Assembly (NCBI RefSeq): GCF_009746715.1
Contig: NZ_VRKW01000010.1
Coordinates: forward strand, 62,001 to 126,000
DNA from: Ketobacter sp. MCCC 1A13808
Lineage (GTDB): Bacteria; Pseudomonadota; Gammaproteobacteria; Pseudomonadales; Ketobacteraceae
Length of the DNA: 64,000 nucleotides
Direction of reading: 5' to 3'
A program made the position numbers and the translations under genes. Below, piece after piece: positions 18,501 through 27,199 of the stretch; positions within the stretch are counted from its first letter, which is position 1, and each line of letters opens with the position of its first letter. A model generated the notes under the pieces. The model worked only from the letters and a program-made list of their open reading frames with translations, searched no databases and had not been told where the DNA came from.

Positions 18501-20946
18501 GCAGCTCCCACAGGTCTGATATACCGTCGCCATCGTTGTCAACACTGATACCCTCAAATTTCAGATTATCAATCCAGGCAGCGTCAGCGTTAGCGGCCGT
18601 ATCAGCATCTTTAACATAGATAAATTGAAGGGTATGCACTCCGCGTTCAAGCTCTATCCTCACTGAATCGCTTTGTTCACCGGAGACCGATATCAGCTCG
18701 TTGCCATCCACAATAATTTGAAAAAAATCAAACTGCTCTTCACTGGAAACCCGGTAATCCAGAGTCAATACGCCTTCTTCAAATAACCGGCGCAACTGGG
18801 CAACGGCTCGTTCGCCATCCGGAACTCGATTGGCTTTGAAGCCCTCGCTACCTTCACTGGACCATTGCCCATTCACCTTCCAGCCCCGGTTTGGGTTGGA
18901 AGACTCCAAGGACCAGTCCTCAGCAATTTCACCCTCGAACCGCTCATGGAACTGGTCAAACAATTTCGCCACCGAGCTGTCATCAAACGGGTCGGTGTTC
19001 ATCAAGAATTCTTCGTAATTGGTAACGCCATCGCCATCGTTATCCAGATCACGATCACCCGCATCCAATGGATCCAGTCCTAGTCCAATTTCTGCCGCGT
19101 CGCCGATACCGTCCAAGTCGGTATCGGCCAACACAGGCGAGGTACCGTACAGAGTTACTTCATCACCGTCCGAAAGGCTATCGGCATCCGAATCCGCGAC
19201 AAAAGGATCGGCCTTGTTCTGGTATTCTCCCAGATTGGTCAAACCATCCAGATCCGCATCGTCGTCCGCGTCTGCGGGGTTCAGATAATCAAAACCGAGC
19301 GTGACCTCCCAGCCATCCGGCATTCCGTCTGCGTCAGAGTCGGTGGTATCGGTGCTGCACACCACCCCCACTTTGCCGAACGCTACGGCGATCGCGGATA
19401 ACGGCAGCCCCATATCCGTGGCGGCATCCATCACGCCACATGCTCCTTCCTGGAAAGTAGTGGTCGGGGTCCAGTAAAATTGATTGGCATGGGCAAACAC
19501 CTGGAAACCCGTTTGAACGTTCCATCCTTCCGAATTGGCCAGCAGGTAGAAGGCTCGGTTAAAAACACCGCTCCCCAGATGAACGTCCAATTCCTCAAAA
19601 AAATCCTTGGCGTGGCCAATCGAGGCGCCGTCCATCGCCGGATCTTCAAAGTACCGCAGCGGCTCGCCGGTTTTTGACAGGTCTGCCCCTGCAAGCCAGT
19701 CGACTTTGCCGTGCATATAATATTCCGCAGCTTCGCCTGCAATATCCGAATAGGATTCATTAATCGCACCGGACTGATCCTGGTAAATCAAGCTGGAATG
19801 GGCTTCGGTGAAGCCATGGGAAATTTCATGAGAAACAATATCCAGGACGGTAAACGGAAAATAGATTTCATTGCCGTCACCGAAATTAACCGCTTCTCCA
19901 TCCCAGAAAGCATTGTCCATTTCTTCGCCGTAGTGAACCTTTGCTTTTATTTTGTGGGATAGCGGGTCAACGGACAGCCACTCCTGATACATAGCGGCAA
20001 CCACACTGCTAAAATAGTGAGCGTCGTTTATGGGCGAATAGGCTCCATTTGTGGCTTTGTAGGTATTACGGTAACACTCAAACATAAACGGATCCGTAAT
20101 CCGTTGTTCTTCCTGGCTCTGATGATCAATTGTACGCACGGCATCATTTTCCATAATGCAACCGGCGGCATTCTCTTCGACATCCAAAGCCGGGAAGTCG
20201 GTACCATAATTGTACCGCCCCACCCGCTCGTTGCCCCCAGGCCCGGTGGCTTCAGCGTGCGCCAGGGCATTCCAGGCTTTTAGAATCTTGCCACTGCTTT
20301 CATCAATTATAACGGTAGGCCTAGCGGGCATTTCATCCTGAGTGTTGACAAGATAGGTAATCACTCTCACGACATAGGCTTTGTCGTCACTGTGAATGAA
20401 AATTTGCCGACTGTCTTTCTGGTGTTTTATAACCCATTCACCGGCGCCTGGTGGATGGGATTTTAACCACCATTGTTCGGCCTTGGTCTTGATTTTGTCT
20501 TCAACCGGTTGACCCGGAATATTGCTGATGCCGACATCCGGACGATCGCCTACGTCAACCAGGTTTTCTTCCTGCTCCAAATCTCTGGCGACACTGCCAT
20601 TAATAGCATAAAGCTTGCGGCTTTTGTCATGAACGACAACGTGCTGTCCCCATACCGGCAACCCGTGATAGCTCTGCCGATAACGAACATGACGATTCCC
20701 CTGCGTATCCGTGCCTTTGGAAAGGGTTTCCAATGACTCGTTTTTGCCAAGATCAAGTAGCGCGTTCAGGTCCGGTTCTTTGGAGGCTTTTTGCGTGTTC
20801 GCAGAAGACGACGAAAAAGAATTTGCTGACTTAAATTTGATATTCAATGGCTCTAGCGTTGCAGAATTTGCTTCCCCAATCACAACACTCAATAAAGCGA
20901 ACCCCAATAACAGCTTATACACGTGCTTGTACATCTTAATATCCAT
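15571..20946 (-). CDS. Giant secreted M4 (thermolysin-like) metalloprotease with four calcium-repeat/beta-sandwich units and a C-terminal sorting tail
   Basis: About 1791 residues from ATG 20946; alternatives are ATG 20934 and TTG 20964, none with a clear ribosome site. In order: signal peptide (about 1-29), FTP and PepSY propeptide domains (60-230), M4 catalytic domain with HEISH (about 373-377) and GAINESYSD carrying the third zinc ligand Glu (about 397). Then come four units of about 263 residues, each an EF-hand/TSP3-like Asp-rich block plus a beta-sandwich of about 135 residues. A half block, a DUF11-like domain and a hydrophobic-basic tail (AGSFEWLSLLLLGW then FRRKMR) end the protein. 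Calcium should rigidify the repeats. It is probably exported by Sec then type II secretion and anchored or processed at the tail. Confidence 0.9.
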   Translation of the reverse strand: MDIKMYKHVYKLLLGFALLSVVIGEANSATLEPLNIKFKSANSFSSSSANTQKASKEPDLNALLDLGKNESLETLSKGTDTQGNRHVRYRQSYHGLPVWGQHVVVHDKSRKLYAINGSVARDLEQEENLVDVGDRPDVGISNIPGQPVEDKIKTKAEQWWLKSHPPGAGEWVIKHQKDSRQIFIHSDDKAYVVRVITYLVNTQDEMPARPTVIIDESSGKILKAWNALAHAEATGPGGNERVGRYNYGTDFPALDVEENAAGCIMENDAVRTIDHQSQEEQRITDPFMFECYRNTYKATNGAYSPINDAHYFSSVVAAMYQEWLSVDPLSHKIKAKVHYGEEMDNAFWDGEAVNFGDGNEIYFPFTVLDIVSHEISHGFTEAHSSLIYQDQSGAINESYSDIAGEAAEYYMHGKVDWLAGADLSKTGEPLRYFEDPAMDGASIGHAKDFFEELDVHLGSGVFNRAFYLLANSEGWNVQTGFQVFAHANQFYWTPTTTFQEGACGVMDAATDMGLPLSAIAVAFGKVGVVCSTDTTDSDADGMPDGWEVTLGFDYLNPADADDDADLDGLTNLGEYQNKADPFVADSDADSLSDGDEVTLYGTSPVLADTDLDGIGDAAEIGLGLDPLDAGDRDLDNDGDGVTNYEEFLMNTDPFDDSSVAKLFDQFHERFEGEIAEDWSLESSNPNRGWKVNGQWSSEGSEGFKANRVPDGERAVAQLRRLFEEGVLTLDYRVSSEEQFDFFQIIVDGNELISVSGEQSDSVRIELERGVHTLQFIYVKDADTAANADAAWIDNLKFEGISVDNDGDGISDLWELQYGFDPESADDAKLDRDNDGLTNLEEFQNSTDPDRADTDGDGLSDSDEVRIYGTSPLAGDTDADGIPDDFEIRYQLDPLDATDADQDNDRDGYSNRDEALWDTNPNDANSSPTPEVYFLESFEQPLADYWSLSASEGAANWQVNSQWASDGEQSLMMAGLEDSQFASVEMQRFVEAGTLSFDYRTSTEYQYDFLQVLIDGEEVLNVSGLEEGRFEVDLSSGPHRIQFVYVRDESLMENENKVWIDNLVFSSRTADSDADGMADGWETSWGLDSNDPADALLDGDEDGLTNLEEFLNSTNPQSSDSDEDGLNDGDEVHVHLTSPVLSDTDADAIPDLFEVSNRLDPLDAADAMQDADSDGATNLDEYITSTDPNDALSVAVRVTSFLETFEESVPADWLILSTDPQHGWQRNQQWSAHSGFSLGVEDLTQSANALVEIRHLFSAGTLSFDYRVMSAETDEFVVRIDGEEVLVRAGEIQGRFTTDLEPGAHIIQILMQKNTSQDNEQGAWVDNVLFTGDDPDIDGDGMSTEWELRYNLDPDDPSDATLDGDNDGLTNLEEYAFKTDPTVADSDQDGLSDGDEVNIYETSPIRADTDADGMTDDFEIRYQLDALDAADADGDPDNDGFTNLQESQWGTDPQDEASLPVAEHYFVESFESGLPADWVLSGEGQHWSLNNEWYTDGILSLAISQLADAQMAAVEFTKLYEAGTLSFDYKTSTEQDYDVFRVYLDGEEVLAASGESEDSFTVNLDAGPHTIEFAYMKDLVDGVNEDTVWIDNVRFINYGEDHDNDGMSTEWEREHGLDPFYGLDALMDPDGDGFNNYQEFKQDSDPFEANVDVSVKIVKTIEANPLLIHYQLQVRNRGVLNAEGVVLDHRIPVDLIAMVDFSQEEDSQLGCELVETGIMCNTDQMKGKSKEVIDIRIITPDDETKHDLSASVSTQSLEHNSTNDSASKQYAGSFEWLSLLLLGWLGFRRKMR
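16162..19341 (-). repeat. Four in-frame repeats of about 790 bp inside the protease gene
   Basis: Translated units lie at about residues 536-798, 803-1066, 1069-1331 and 1335-1595. Each contains two to three DxDxDG-rich calcium loops, a TSP or TSPV/TSPL turn, and a beta-sandwich ending in WIDN or WVDN. The copies are diverged, so this is an old amplification. The Asp-rich codons generate long spurious open frames on the opposite strand. Confidence 0.85.
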
Positions 20947-21345
20947 TTTAATTTTAACCGTCAATCCAAAAGGCGCACGGGGCCGAGCGGCGATGCGCGC
21001 GTACTAATAGCCGAATAAAATTATTCAGCCTATTTATTAATGTTCGGAAAGCCAGCATGATAGCACAGTGATTTAACGTTTTAAGCTAGAAAAATGTATG
21101 AATTAGGGAACTAATTGTTGCCCCTTAGCCGGAACATAAAACTTGAATACAAACAGGTCAGCAAAAGTTCCAACATGGCCTGTTTACCGACCAGAACGTT
21201 GATAGGATGTATACTTATAAGTATCTAATCGTTAACCGGAATTGAAATAACGGGGAAGAAATCCGTGCATGACTAACGGTTCTAGCATTACGCGAGCTTA
21301 ATCGACAAGCCTGACAAATCTCTAAAAAGACAACAGCCATACTGA
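20947..21345. other. Protease promoter region with a 14-bp palindrome
   Basis: About 400 bp without a gene between the protease start and the end of the upstream nitroreductase gene. A perfect palindrome ATACTTATAAGTAT sits at 21211-21224. It is a candidate regulatory site for the protease. No open frame with protein character is present. Confidence 0.4.
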
Positions 21346-22047
21346 CTAACGATGAAACACCGTGGTCTCTACCAATGGGGCCCGACCTATGCGGGTGTCA
21401 TTAATCGGATCACAGCTATCCTCATACCCGAAGGAAATACCAAACAGCAATTTGTTTCCTGCCTCGATACCCAGACAATCGCGTACCGCGTCCGCATGAA
21501 AACCCAGGGATGTTTGCGGGCAACTGGCCAAGCCCTGCGCTGACAATGCCAGCATCAAAGTTTGGGCATACATTCCAACATCGGCGGCTTCGCGCAAACC
21601 GAAGGGTTCCGGCAGAAATAGAAACGCCACATGCGGTGCGCCGAAAAAGGAATAATTACGCAGGAACACTTGCTGCCGCTGCTGCTTGTCTTTACGTTCC
21701 AGATTCAGCGCACCGTACATTTGGTTGGCGGCGTCGTATTGTCGTTCCTGAAACACACCTTGGTACTTGGGTTCATAAGGGAAGTCCAGGGTCATTTTCC
21801 CCTGCATTGTATTGACCGGTAGCAACGCTCGCAACTGTTCCAGTTTGTCGCCGCTGACCACGTGCACTATCCAGGGCTGTGTGTTGCAGTTGGAGGGCGC
21901 TTGCTGTGCCAGTTCGAAAAGTCGCGTCAGAATGGCATCGTCCACCGGGGTGGATTGAAAACCACGCACCGAACGGCGGGTACGGACAACTTCAGTAAAA
22001 CGGTCGACTAAAGATACGGAGTGATCCGTGTTTGCCTGCTGATTCAT
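21346..22047 (-). CDS. Nitroreductase family protein
   Basis: 233 residues from ATG 22047 with AGAGGA about 11 bases upstream. FMN-contact motif RTRRSVRGF (residues 23-31), QQAPSNCNTQPW (about 48-59), and a C-terminal GISFGYED region that is typical of the family. It is longer than the nitroreductase at 7.2 kb and not closely related to it. An aromatic cluster (RNYSFFGAPHVAFLFLP) lines the expected substrate side. Neighbours (MBL hydrolase, transglutaminases) do not define a pathway. Confidence 0.85.
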   Translation of the reverse strand: MNQQANTDHSVSLVDRFTEVVRTRRSVRGFQSTPVDDAILTRLFELAQQAPSNCNTQPWIVHVVSGDKLEQLRALLPVNTMQGKMTLDFPYEPKYQGVFQERQYDAANQMYGALNLERKDKQQRQQVFLRNYSFFGAPHVAFLFLPEPFGLREAADVGMYAQTLMLALSAQGLASCPQTSLGFHADAVRDCLGIEAGNKLLFGISFGYEDSCDPINDTRIGRAPLVETTVFHR

Positions 22048-22091
22048 TTCGCTGAATTTCCTCTACTGTCTCTGAGCGGTTGCGACACGGT

Positions 22092-23108
22092 TTAACATTG
22101 CCGATACCAATAAACACCGTCAGTTAGAACCCTGTTAATTCGTTTCTGGTGTAACAAATAATGGAGGTGCGCTACGCACTCTCCCACCGCCATAAAATTC
22201 TGAAACGTGTCCAGCTCACGCTTAAACAATCGCGTCGTAAGCTGCTGCGCAGTGCGTGGTTGATCGCACAGAGCCTGCAACGCATCGAGCCGCTCGTGGT
22301 GATGTTCTACCACCGCATTCAGGCGTTCGTGCAAACCGGTAAAAGGTAGCTGGTGAGCTGGCAGCACTAACACCGAATCCGGCACCCTCGCTGCCACTTC
22401 TGCATGGGCATCGAGCCAATGTTGCAGCGGGTTAGCGGTGGGCTGAATGGGCGTCACACTGACATTAGAGGTGATACCCGGTAACACTTGATCACCGGAA
22501 ATCAGAATATCCAGGTCGGCACAATACAAACAAAGGTGTTCAGGTGCGTGACCGCCGGTGGTGATTGCTTCCCAGTGGTGAGATCCGATTTTAATAATTT
22601 CCTTGTCCAGCAGCTGATGGAAACTACCGGGCAACTCCGACACCAGATGGGTGTAATCCGTATTGCCCAAAATAATTTTCCGATCGCTGTCCGCAATGCC
22701 GTTCTCGTCGAAATACGCAGACGTTTCCCAGAACGGTTGACTACGGGGCGCCCCCCCGAAAGCAGCAGCATACAAGTATTCGGTTTGTGTCATGAATAAG
22801 CGGATCCGGCGTGAATCGCATAGCCAGCCTGCCAATCCGACATGGTCCGGGTGGTGGTGGGTCACAAATACCCGGGTGATCGGCGCCCCCTCCAATTCCG
22901 CTTCTATTACGTCAAGCCAATTCTGCCGGGCAGCATCGTTATTCATTCCGGTATCCACGATGCACCAACCATCACCGTCGCGCAGCAGATAGCAATTAAT
23001 ATGATCCAATGAATACGGTAACGGGGAACGCAACCACTTTATGTCCGGATGCAACTGCAACGCTTGTTTAGCTGCAGGGGCCTCCGGGTGCGGGAAGAAT
23101 AACGCCAT
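22092..23108 (-). CDS. MBL-fold metallo-hydrolase
   Basis: 338 residues. Metal-binding motif THHHPDH at residues 83-89 (HxHxDH core), further ligands in GGHAPEH (about 185) and SGDQVLP (about 206). The C-terminal about 90 residues look like the winged-helix domain seen in LACTB2-like MBL proteins. Members hydrolyse thioesters, glutathione adducts, lactones or nucleic acids; specificity cannot be assigned. It lies 44 bp upstream of the nitroreductase on the same strand, so the two may be cotranscribed. Confidence 0.85.
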   Translation of the reverse strand: MALFFPHPEAPAAKQALQLHPDIKWLRSPLPYSLDHINCYLLRDGDGWCIVDTGMNNDAARQNWLDVIEAELEGAPITRVFVTHHHPDHVGLAGWLCDSRRIRLFMTQTEYLYAAAFGGAPRSQPFWETSAYFDENGIADSDRKIILGNTDYTHLVSELPGSFHQLLDKEIIKIGSHHWEAITTGGHAPEHLCLYCADLDILISGDQVLPGITSNVSVTPIQPTANPLQHWLDAHAEVAARVPDSVLVLPAHQLPFTGLHERLNAVVEHHHERLDALQALCDQPRTAQQLTTRLFKRELDTFQNFMAVGECVAHLHYLLHQKRINRVLTDGVYWYRQC

Positions 23109-23466
23109 TATAACTGCGTGGCCACCTCCGCGTAGATCGCGTCATTGGCCCCCCTGCGCAAGTAGAATGCCCTTGCGTTCCGGTACCTTGTTTTACTAAT
23201 TGTGTCGGTCATCACGTCCCTCTCTCGATACCACTACATCAATTCAAACATAACCTGATTGGTTATATCACAGGCACAGGCTTCAAGTCCCGACACTTGG
23301 TGCAGTGGCCATGAACGATTCAACAGGATTTCCTAATCAACTTTTAGCCCCCGGGCATAGTCCCCGGGCATAGTCCCCAGGCACGTTATTCAGACATCCC
23401 TTAATCGGGGTAAACTGCGAATCAGCAAAGCATTTCGTTAGCAGCACCGGTTTAACAAAAAATGCC
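23109..23466. other. Intergenic region with a 13-bp tandem repeat
   Basis: No gene is seen. CCCCGGGCATAGT is present twice head to tail (23349-23374) and a third, degenerate unit follows (23375-23386). The rest holds the promoter region of the MBL hydrolase gene and the 3' side of the transglutaminase gene. Confidence 0.45.
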
Positions 23467-24249
23467 TTAAACCCGATGCACGTAAACTGTTTGCTGAATC
23501 GGAAACACCGCAGGGCCAAACTGGTTGTAGACCGCAACGTCGGCCGCATCCCGACCGTAACCAATGGACACATACCCCCCCAGCTTTACAGACTGGGTGG
23601 CATCGAATGTATACCAACGCCCGGCTACATAGGCTTCGAACCAGGCATGTAGTTCCATTGGCTGCAGCCCGTAAAGATACCCAACCACCATGCGGGCGGG
23701 AATACTCAGGCTACGGCACAATGCAACGCCTAGATGAGATAAATCCCGGCACACTCCGTACTGCTGGTGGTTGACTTCGATGGCAGAAAGGGGAAGAGAA
23801 CTGCTGCCGGGTTGATACATGATGGTGTTATGCAACCAACGTTCGATTTCCCGAACCTGGTCGTATCCCGGCTTCTGCGAAGCGGTTATTTCGGAGGCCA
23901 TATCACCAAACCGATCTGACTCACAATAACGACTGGGCAATAAATATTTCAGAACACTATCCGGCAGATTCTGAACATCAACAAATGCGCCTCCCGGAAC
24001 AATATCAACATCATCTGCGGTCAGGATCCGCGCCGATGTGTATATCGTAAATTCACCCGGAGGCGCAACCAGCCGTTGGCACAGATTCCCGTAGTCATCC
24101 GTGAACTCAACAGCCAGTACGTTCGGGTAAAGTAAATATTCCTCGGAGGCCACCCATTGTTGAGCACCACTCCTGGGACGCAGCATCAAAACAAAAGGCG
24201 TGGGCATTTCAATGATAAATTTTAATTCACAACTGGTTTGCAACCACAT
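23467..24249 (-). CDS. Transglutaminase-like cysteine protease/peptide-modifying protein (second of pair)
   Basis: 260 residues from ATG 24249, supported by AAGGAG about 12 bases upstream. An N-terminal beta domain (COG1305 type) precedes the papain-like core. The catalytic triad is visible: Cys in [10 protein letters not shown], His in [10 protein letters not shown] and Asp in YTFDATQ. Bacterial COG1305 proteins are thought to cleave or crosslink peptides. In some genomes they travel with ATP-grasp and alpha-E proteins, which are absent here. It starts 29 bp after the preceding transglutaminase-like gene. Confidence 0.85.
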   Translation of the reverse strand: MWLQTSCELKFIIEMPTPFVLMLRPRSGAQQWVASEEYLLYPNVLAVEFTDDYGNLCQRLVAPPGEFTIYTSARILTADDVDIVPGGAFVDVQNLPDSVLKYLLPSRYCESDRFGDMASEITASQKPGYDQVREIERWLHNTIMYQPGSSSLPLSAIEVNHQQYGVCRDLSHLGVALCRSLSIPARMVVGYLYGLQPMELHAWFEAYVAGRWYTFDATQSVKLGGYVSIGYGRDAADVAVYNQFGPAVFPIQQTVYVHRV

Positions 24250-24278
24250 GACATTTGCCTCTCCTTTCGTAGCCAGGT

Positions 24279-25154
24279 TCAGGATTGAAACAATTCGGTT
24301 ACCCACACATTGACTTTCATGCTGGCACCCGGCGGCCCGATAAACGAACCGGCAACCGGTGGCACTGATTCCGGTGATCTTGATACCGCCACAGGTATGT
24401 GATCCGCGCCGACAATATTTCCTGTGGTGGCGTCAAACCCCTTCCAACCCGCCCCCGGAATAAACACCTCAGCCCAGGCATGAGTGGAACCGGATTGTGC
24501 GATAGGCGAGTCAGAGTAAATATAGCCACTGACAAAACGAGCGGCGAAACCCAGCTGTCGTGCCGCCACCATAAACAGATTGGCAGAATCCCGGCAGGAA
24601 CCGGAACCACAGGTCAGCGTGTGCTCCGCTGACTGAACACCTGCCTCCTCCCGCATGCTGTATTTAATGGTTTGAAAAATCAGTTGATTCAAACGCAACA
24701 GAAGCTCAAATGTTTGAACCTGTTGCCCCGGCTTCCAAAGCTCATCAACCCATTTCATCAATGTGACCGACTCATCTTTTACTGATTTTTGCAGATAGGG
24801 TGAAAGCACGATCCTGTCTTCATTATTGTAATGAATTGGAAAATTCAGCGCATAGTCCGCGACCAGGAAATCGTAAGGAAGCTGGTTATATTGTTGAATT
24901 ATAACTTCGCTATCAAAAGTTAAATGCTGGGTATGACCGTTGAAAGTCGCAGTTGCAACCGAGTTGCCTTCAACATCCCTCTGCCAGCGCAATGAGGCAT
25001 CCGGGGAGATTTCCAGTGTTGAACTTTCGATACGTAACTCGTGGCCTTCCCGTGGCCGGAGCCGCATCGTATGCGGTTGCAACCTGACCGGTTCAGGAAA
25101 GTTATAATAGGTTTGATGAACTATTTTATAACGCTTCATATCGATTTGAGTCAT
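24279..25154 (-). CDS. Transglutaminase-like protein (first of pair)
   Basis: 291 residues from ATG 25154, or 286 from ATG 25139 (MKRYKIVHQ), which resembles the usual family start. N-terminal 'transglut_N' domain with the motif [13 protein letters not shown], then the core with Cys in [11 protein letters not shown], His in STHAWAEVF and Asp in GFDATTG. It is related to but clearly different from its downstream partner, so the pair is an old duplication or a heteromeric system. No ATP-grasp or alpha-E neighbour is found. Confidence 0.85.
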   Translation of the reverse strand: MTQIDMKRYKIVHQTYYNFPEPVRLQPHTMRLRPREGHELRIESSTLEISPDASLRWQRDVEGNSVATATFNGHTQHLTFDSEVIIQQYNQLPYDFLVADYALNFPIHYNNEDRIVLSPYLQKSVKDESVTLMKWVDELWKPGQQVQTFELLLRLNQLIFQTIKYSMREEAGVQSAEHTLTCGSGSCRDSANLFMVAARQLGFAARFVSGYIYSDSPIAQSGSTHAWAEVFIPGAGWKGFDATTGNIVGADHIPVAVSRSPESVPPVAGSFIGPPGASMKVNVWVTELFQS

Positions 25155-25550
25155 CCTGCATCAATAAAACTAAATCCATAACAGCTTTTGCAGACAGATT
25201 CGGCTCCGCCTTTGCTGACATGGATATCTACCCTACGACAAGCGTCTAAAAGAAACCCCGGCCGACCGGAATTATGCGTGGGAACACGGGTAGAAAACCC
25301 CGTTGAAATGGAATGGATAAACCACTCTAACACAATTACTGCGATAGTTGAGCCCGTTATAACAAGTACACTGGTGTTCATCGAGGTATCAGGCGCAGCA
25401 TACGCAACAACCTCTCGGTGCGGGCCTACAAGTGTATTTTTTCCGGCTACGGCCCTTTTCATGCGGCGAAGGTTGTTTCATAAAAGTGTCCGCTAAAGCA
25501 AGTAAAGTTCTAACCATGGAGCGAATCGTGTCTACTTAAAGTGAACGAGA
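25155..25550. other. Divergent intergenic region, no supported gene
   Basis: About 400 bp between the transglutaminase operon and the HupE/UreJ operon. Two opposite open frames of about 100 codons overlap each other here; neither has a ribosome site or recognisable content. The region presumably carries both promoters. Confidence 0.4.
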
Positions 25551-26549
25551 ATGAAACAGGGCAACCGCAGCACCGTTAATTATTTTTACCACTGTTTGAT
25601 CAGCTTACTATTGCCCCTTTCAGGGCTGCTGGCGAGCCAGCCCGTATCGGCCCATGAAACCCCCATTGCATTACTCACCTTAAGTGAATTTCAAAGCGGA
25701 CGTTTCTTCATTGAATGGAACTACTCTTCCGCTAACGCGGCGCCCCCCCCTGTCGCGGAGTTCCCCAAGCATTGCCGACACCATTCTGGTGTACTTAATT
25801 GCGGAACAGGCGGATTACACGGCACCATTAGTCTGGCTCAAACCGATGAACGATATTCCGCGGTAGTGGTACAGATTAAACGCAACAATGAGAGACAACA
25901 AACCTATACGCTCACCGGCACTCATTCCGCCGTTATTCTTACCGCCGATAGGATACTTCCTCTATCTCAGGTAATCGCCACTTATATTCCCTTAGGGTTC
26001 GAGCACATTTTGTTGGGAGTAGATCATCTGTTGTTTGTGCTCGGGTTGATGTGGCTGGTTAACAGTACCCGCATGCTGCTTCACACCATCACTGCGTTCA
26101 CCGTTGCCCATAGCGTGACGCTTGCCGCCGTCACATTAGGCTGGATCGGTGTGGAGGAAAAACCAGTCAATGCTGCCATTGCGCTCAGTATCGCCATTAT
26201 CGCAGTGGAAGTGGTCAAATACCGGCAGGGAAAACCCAGCCTCAGCGCCCGCTTTCCCTGGCTTATCGCTTTGGCTTTCGGACTGTTACATGGCTTTGGT
26301 TTCTCCGGCGCGCTCACGAGTATAGGTTTGTCCCCGGAAAATCTTCCAGCGGCGTTATTATTCTTTAATATCGGCGTCGAGTTGGGCCAGCTTTGTTTTG
26401 TGTTTCTGATTTTGGCTCTGATTTGGGCGCACCGTAACCTTCAGGTTCGCTTCCCCTCATGGAGCACAACCGCGGCCTTTTATGCCATTGGCACTATCGG
26501 GGCGTACTGGTTCTACTCTCGCCTCGACATACTAATTAACAGCGCTTAA
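25551..26549 (+). CDS. HupE/UreJ family 2 membrane protein
   Basis: 332 residues. A signal peptide ends at PVSAHE, leaving an N-terminal His as in many HupE-like proteins. A periplasmic domain of about 110 residues follows, then six to seven membrane helices. Metal-type motifs: GFEHILLGVDHLLFVLGL, HTITAFTVAHSVTLA and LLHGFGFSGAL. HupE/UreJ proteins import nickel or cobalt for hydrogenase or urease. It is first in a run of three related genes (gaps 16 and 31 bp). No hydrogenase or urease gene is in the window. Confidence 0.85.
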   Translation: MKQGNRSTVNYFYHCLISLLLPLSGLLASQPVSAHETPIALLTLSEFQSGRFFIEWNYSSANAAPPPVAEFPKHCRHHSGVLNCGTGGLHGTISLAQTDERYSAVVVQIKRNNERQQTYTLTGTHSAVILTADRILPLSQVIATYIPLGFEHILLGVDHLLFVLGLMWLVNSTRMLLHTITAFTVAHSVTLAAVTLGWIGVEEKPVNAAIALSIAIIAVEVVKYRQGKPSLSARFPWLIALAFGLLHGFGFSGALTSIGLSPENLPAALLFFNIGVELGQLCFVFLILALIWAHRNLQVRFPSWSTTAAFYAIGTIGAYWFYSRLDILINSA

Positions 26550-26565
26550 CACAGGATCGTTCAAT

Positions 26566-27168
26566 ATGAAAAGTTGGATCACCCACTGCGGTGCCGGAGT
26601 ATGTTTCCTTTTGTTTGCTGGTACCACCTACGCGCATTCGGGTACGGGGGTTGCCGGCGGGTTAGTCAGCGGTTTTTTTCATCCGTTTCTGGGCCTCGAC
26701 CATCTGGTCGCGATGGTCGCTGTCGGGCTCTGGGGCGCCCAGCTCGAAAAGCCCGCCATTTGGTTACTACCGATGACGTTTCCGCTAGTCATGGCCCTCG
26801 GCGGGCTGCTCGGTATTGCCGGCGTTGCGATGCCCTATTTTGAAATCGGTATCGCATTTTCCGCCTTGGTCTTGGGCCTTTTGATCGCGTTAAAAATAAA
26901 GCCACCTCTGGGGATCGCTGCCCTCGTGGTGGGCTTTTTCGCCGTTTTTCACGGCTATGCTCATGGCACAGAAGTGCCCGCTGCCGCAAACCCGCTGGCC
27001 TATGGTGTTGGCTTCGTAGTCGCGACCGGTCTGCTCCACTTGGCTGGCATTGTATTGGGCATCCTGACCTATTGGCCCACCGGCGCCAACGCGGTGCGCG
27101 CAATGGGAGGTGTTATTGCCGCACTGGGGGTTTATTTTTCTGCACTCAGCGTCGGCATGATTCAGTAA
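26566..27168 (+). CDS. HupE/UreJ family nickel/cobalt permease-like protein
   Basis: 200 residues. A signal-like first segment ends in TYAHSG, followed by six helices. The HupE signature SGFFHPFLGLDHLVAMVAVG is near residues 37-56 and a second HGYAHGTE motif is near 127-134. This is the classical short HupE form. It starts 16 bp after the larger family member and is followed after 31 bp by a third one. Ni or Co transport is known for the family; the actual ion here is unproven. Confidence 0.85.
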   Translation: MKSWITHCGAGVCFLLFAGTTYAHSGTGVAGGLVSGFFHPFLGLDHLVAMVAVGLWGAQLEKPAIWLLPMTFPLVMALGGLLGIAGVAMPYFEIGIAFSALVLGLLIALKIKPPLGIAALVVGFFAVFHGYAHGTEVPAAANPLAYGVGFVVATGLLHLAGIVLGILTYWPTGANAVRAMGGVIAALGVYFSALSVGMIQ

Positions 27169-27199
27169 CCGCACATTTTTACTTAAAAGCGAACCCCGC

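Noticed and set aside
16105-19304. Several long plus-strand frames opposite to the protease
   Set aside because: The Asp-rich repeat codons read backwards give few stop codons. There are no ribosome sites and no domains.
23349-23386. 13-bp tandem repeat as a CRISPR or integron element
   Set aside because: Units are directly adjacent with no spacers, and no cas or integrase gene is near.
25151-25496. Two overlapping opposite frames of about 100 codons each
   Set aside because: Neither has a ribosome site, family signature or normal amino-acid pattern. One overlaps the transglutaminase start by 4 bp, which alone is not enough.
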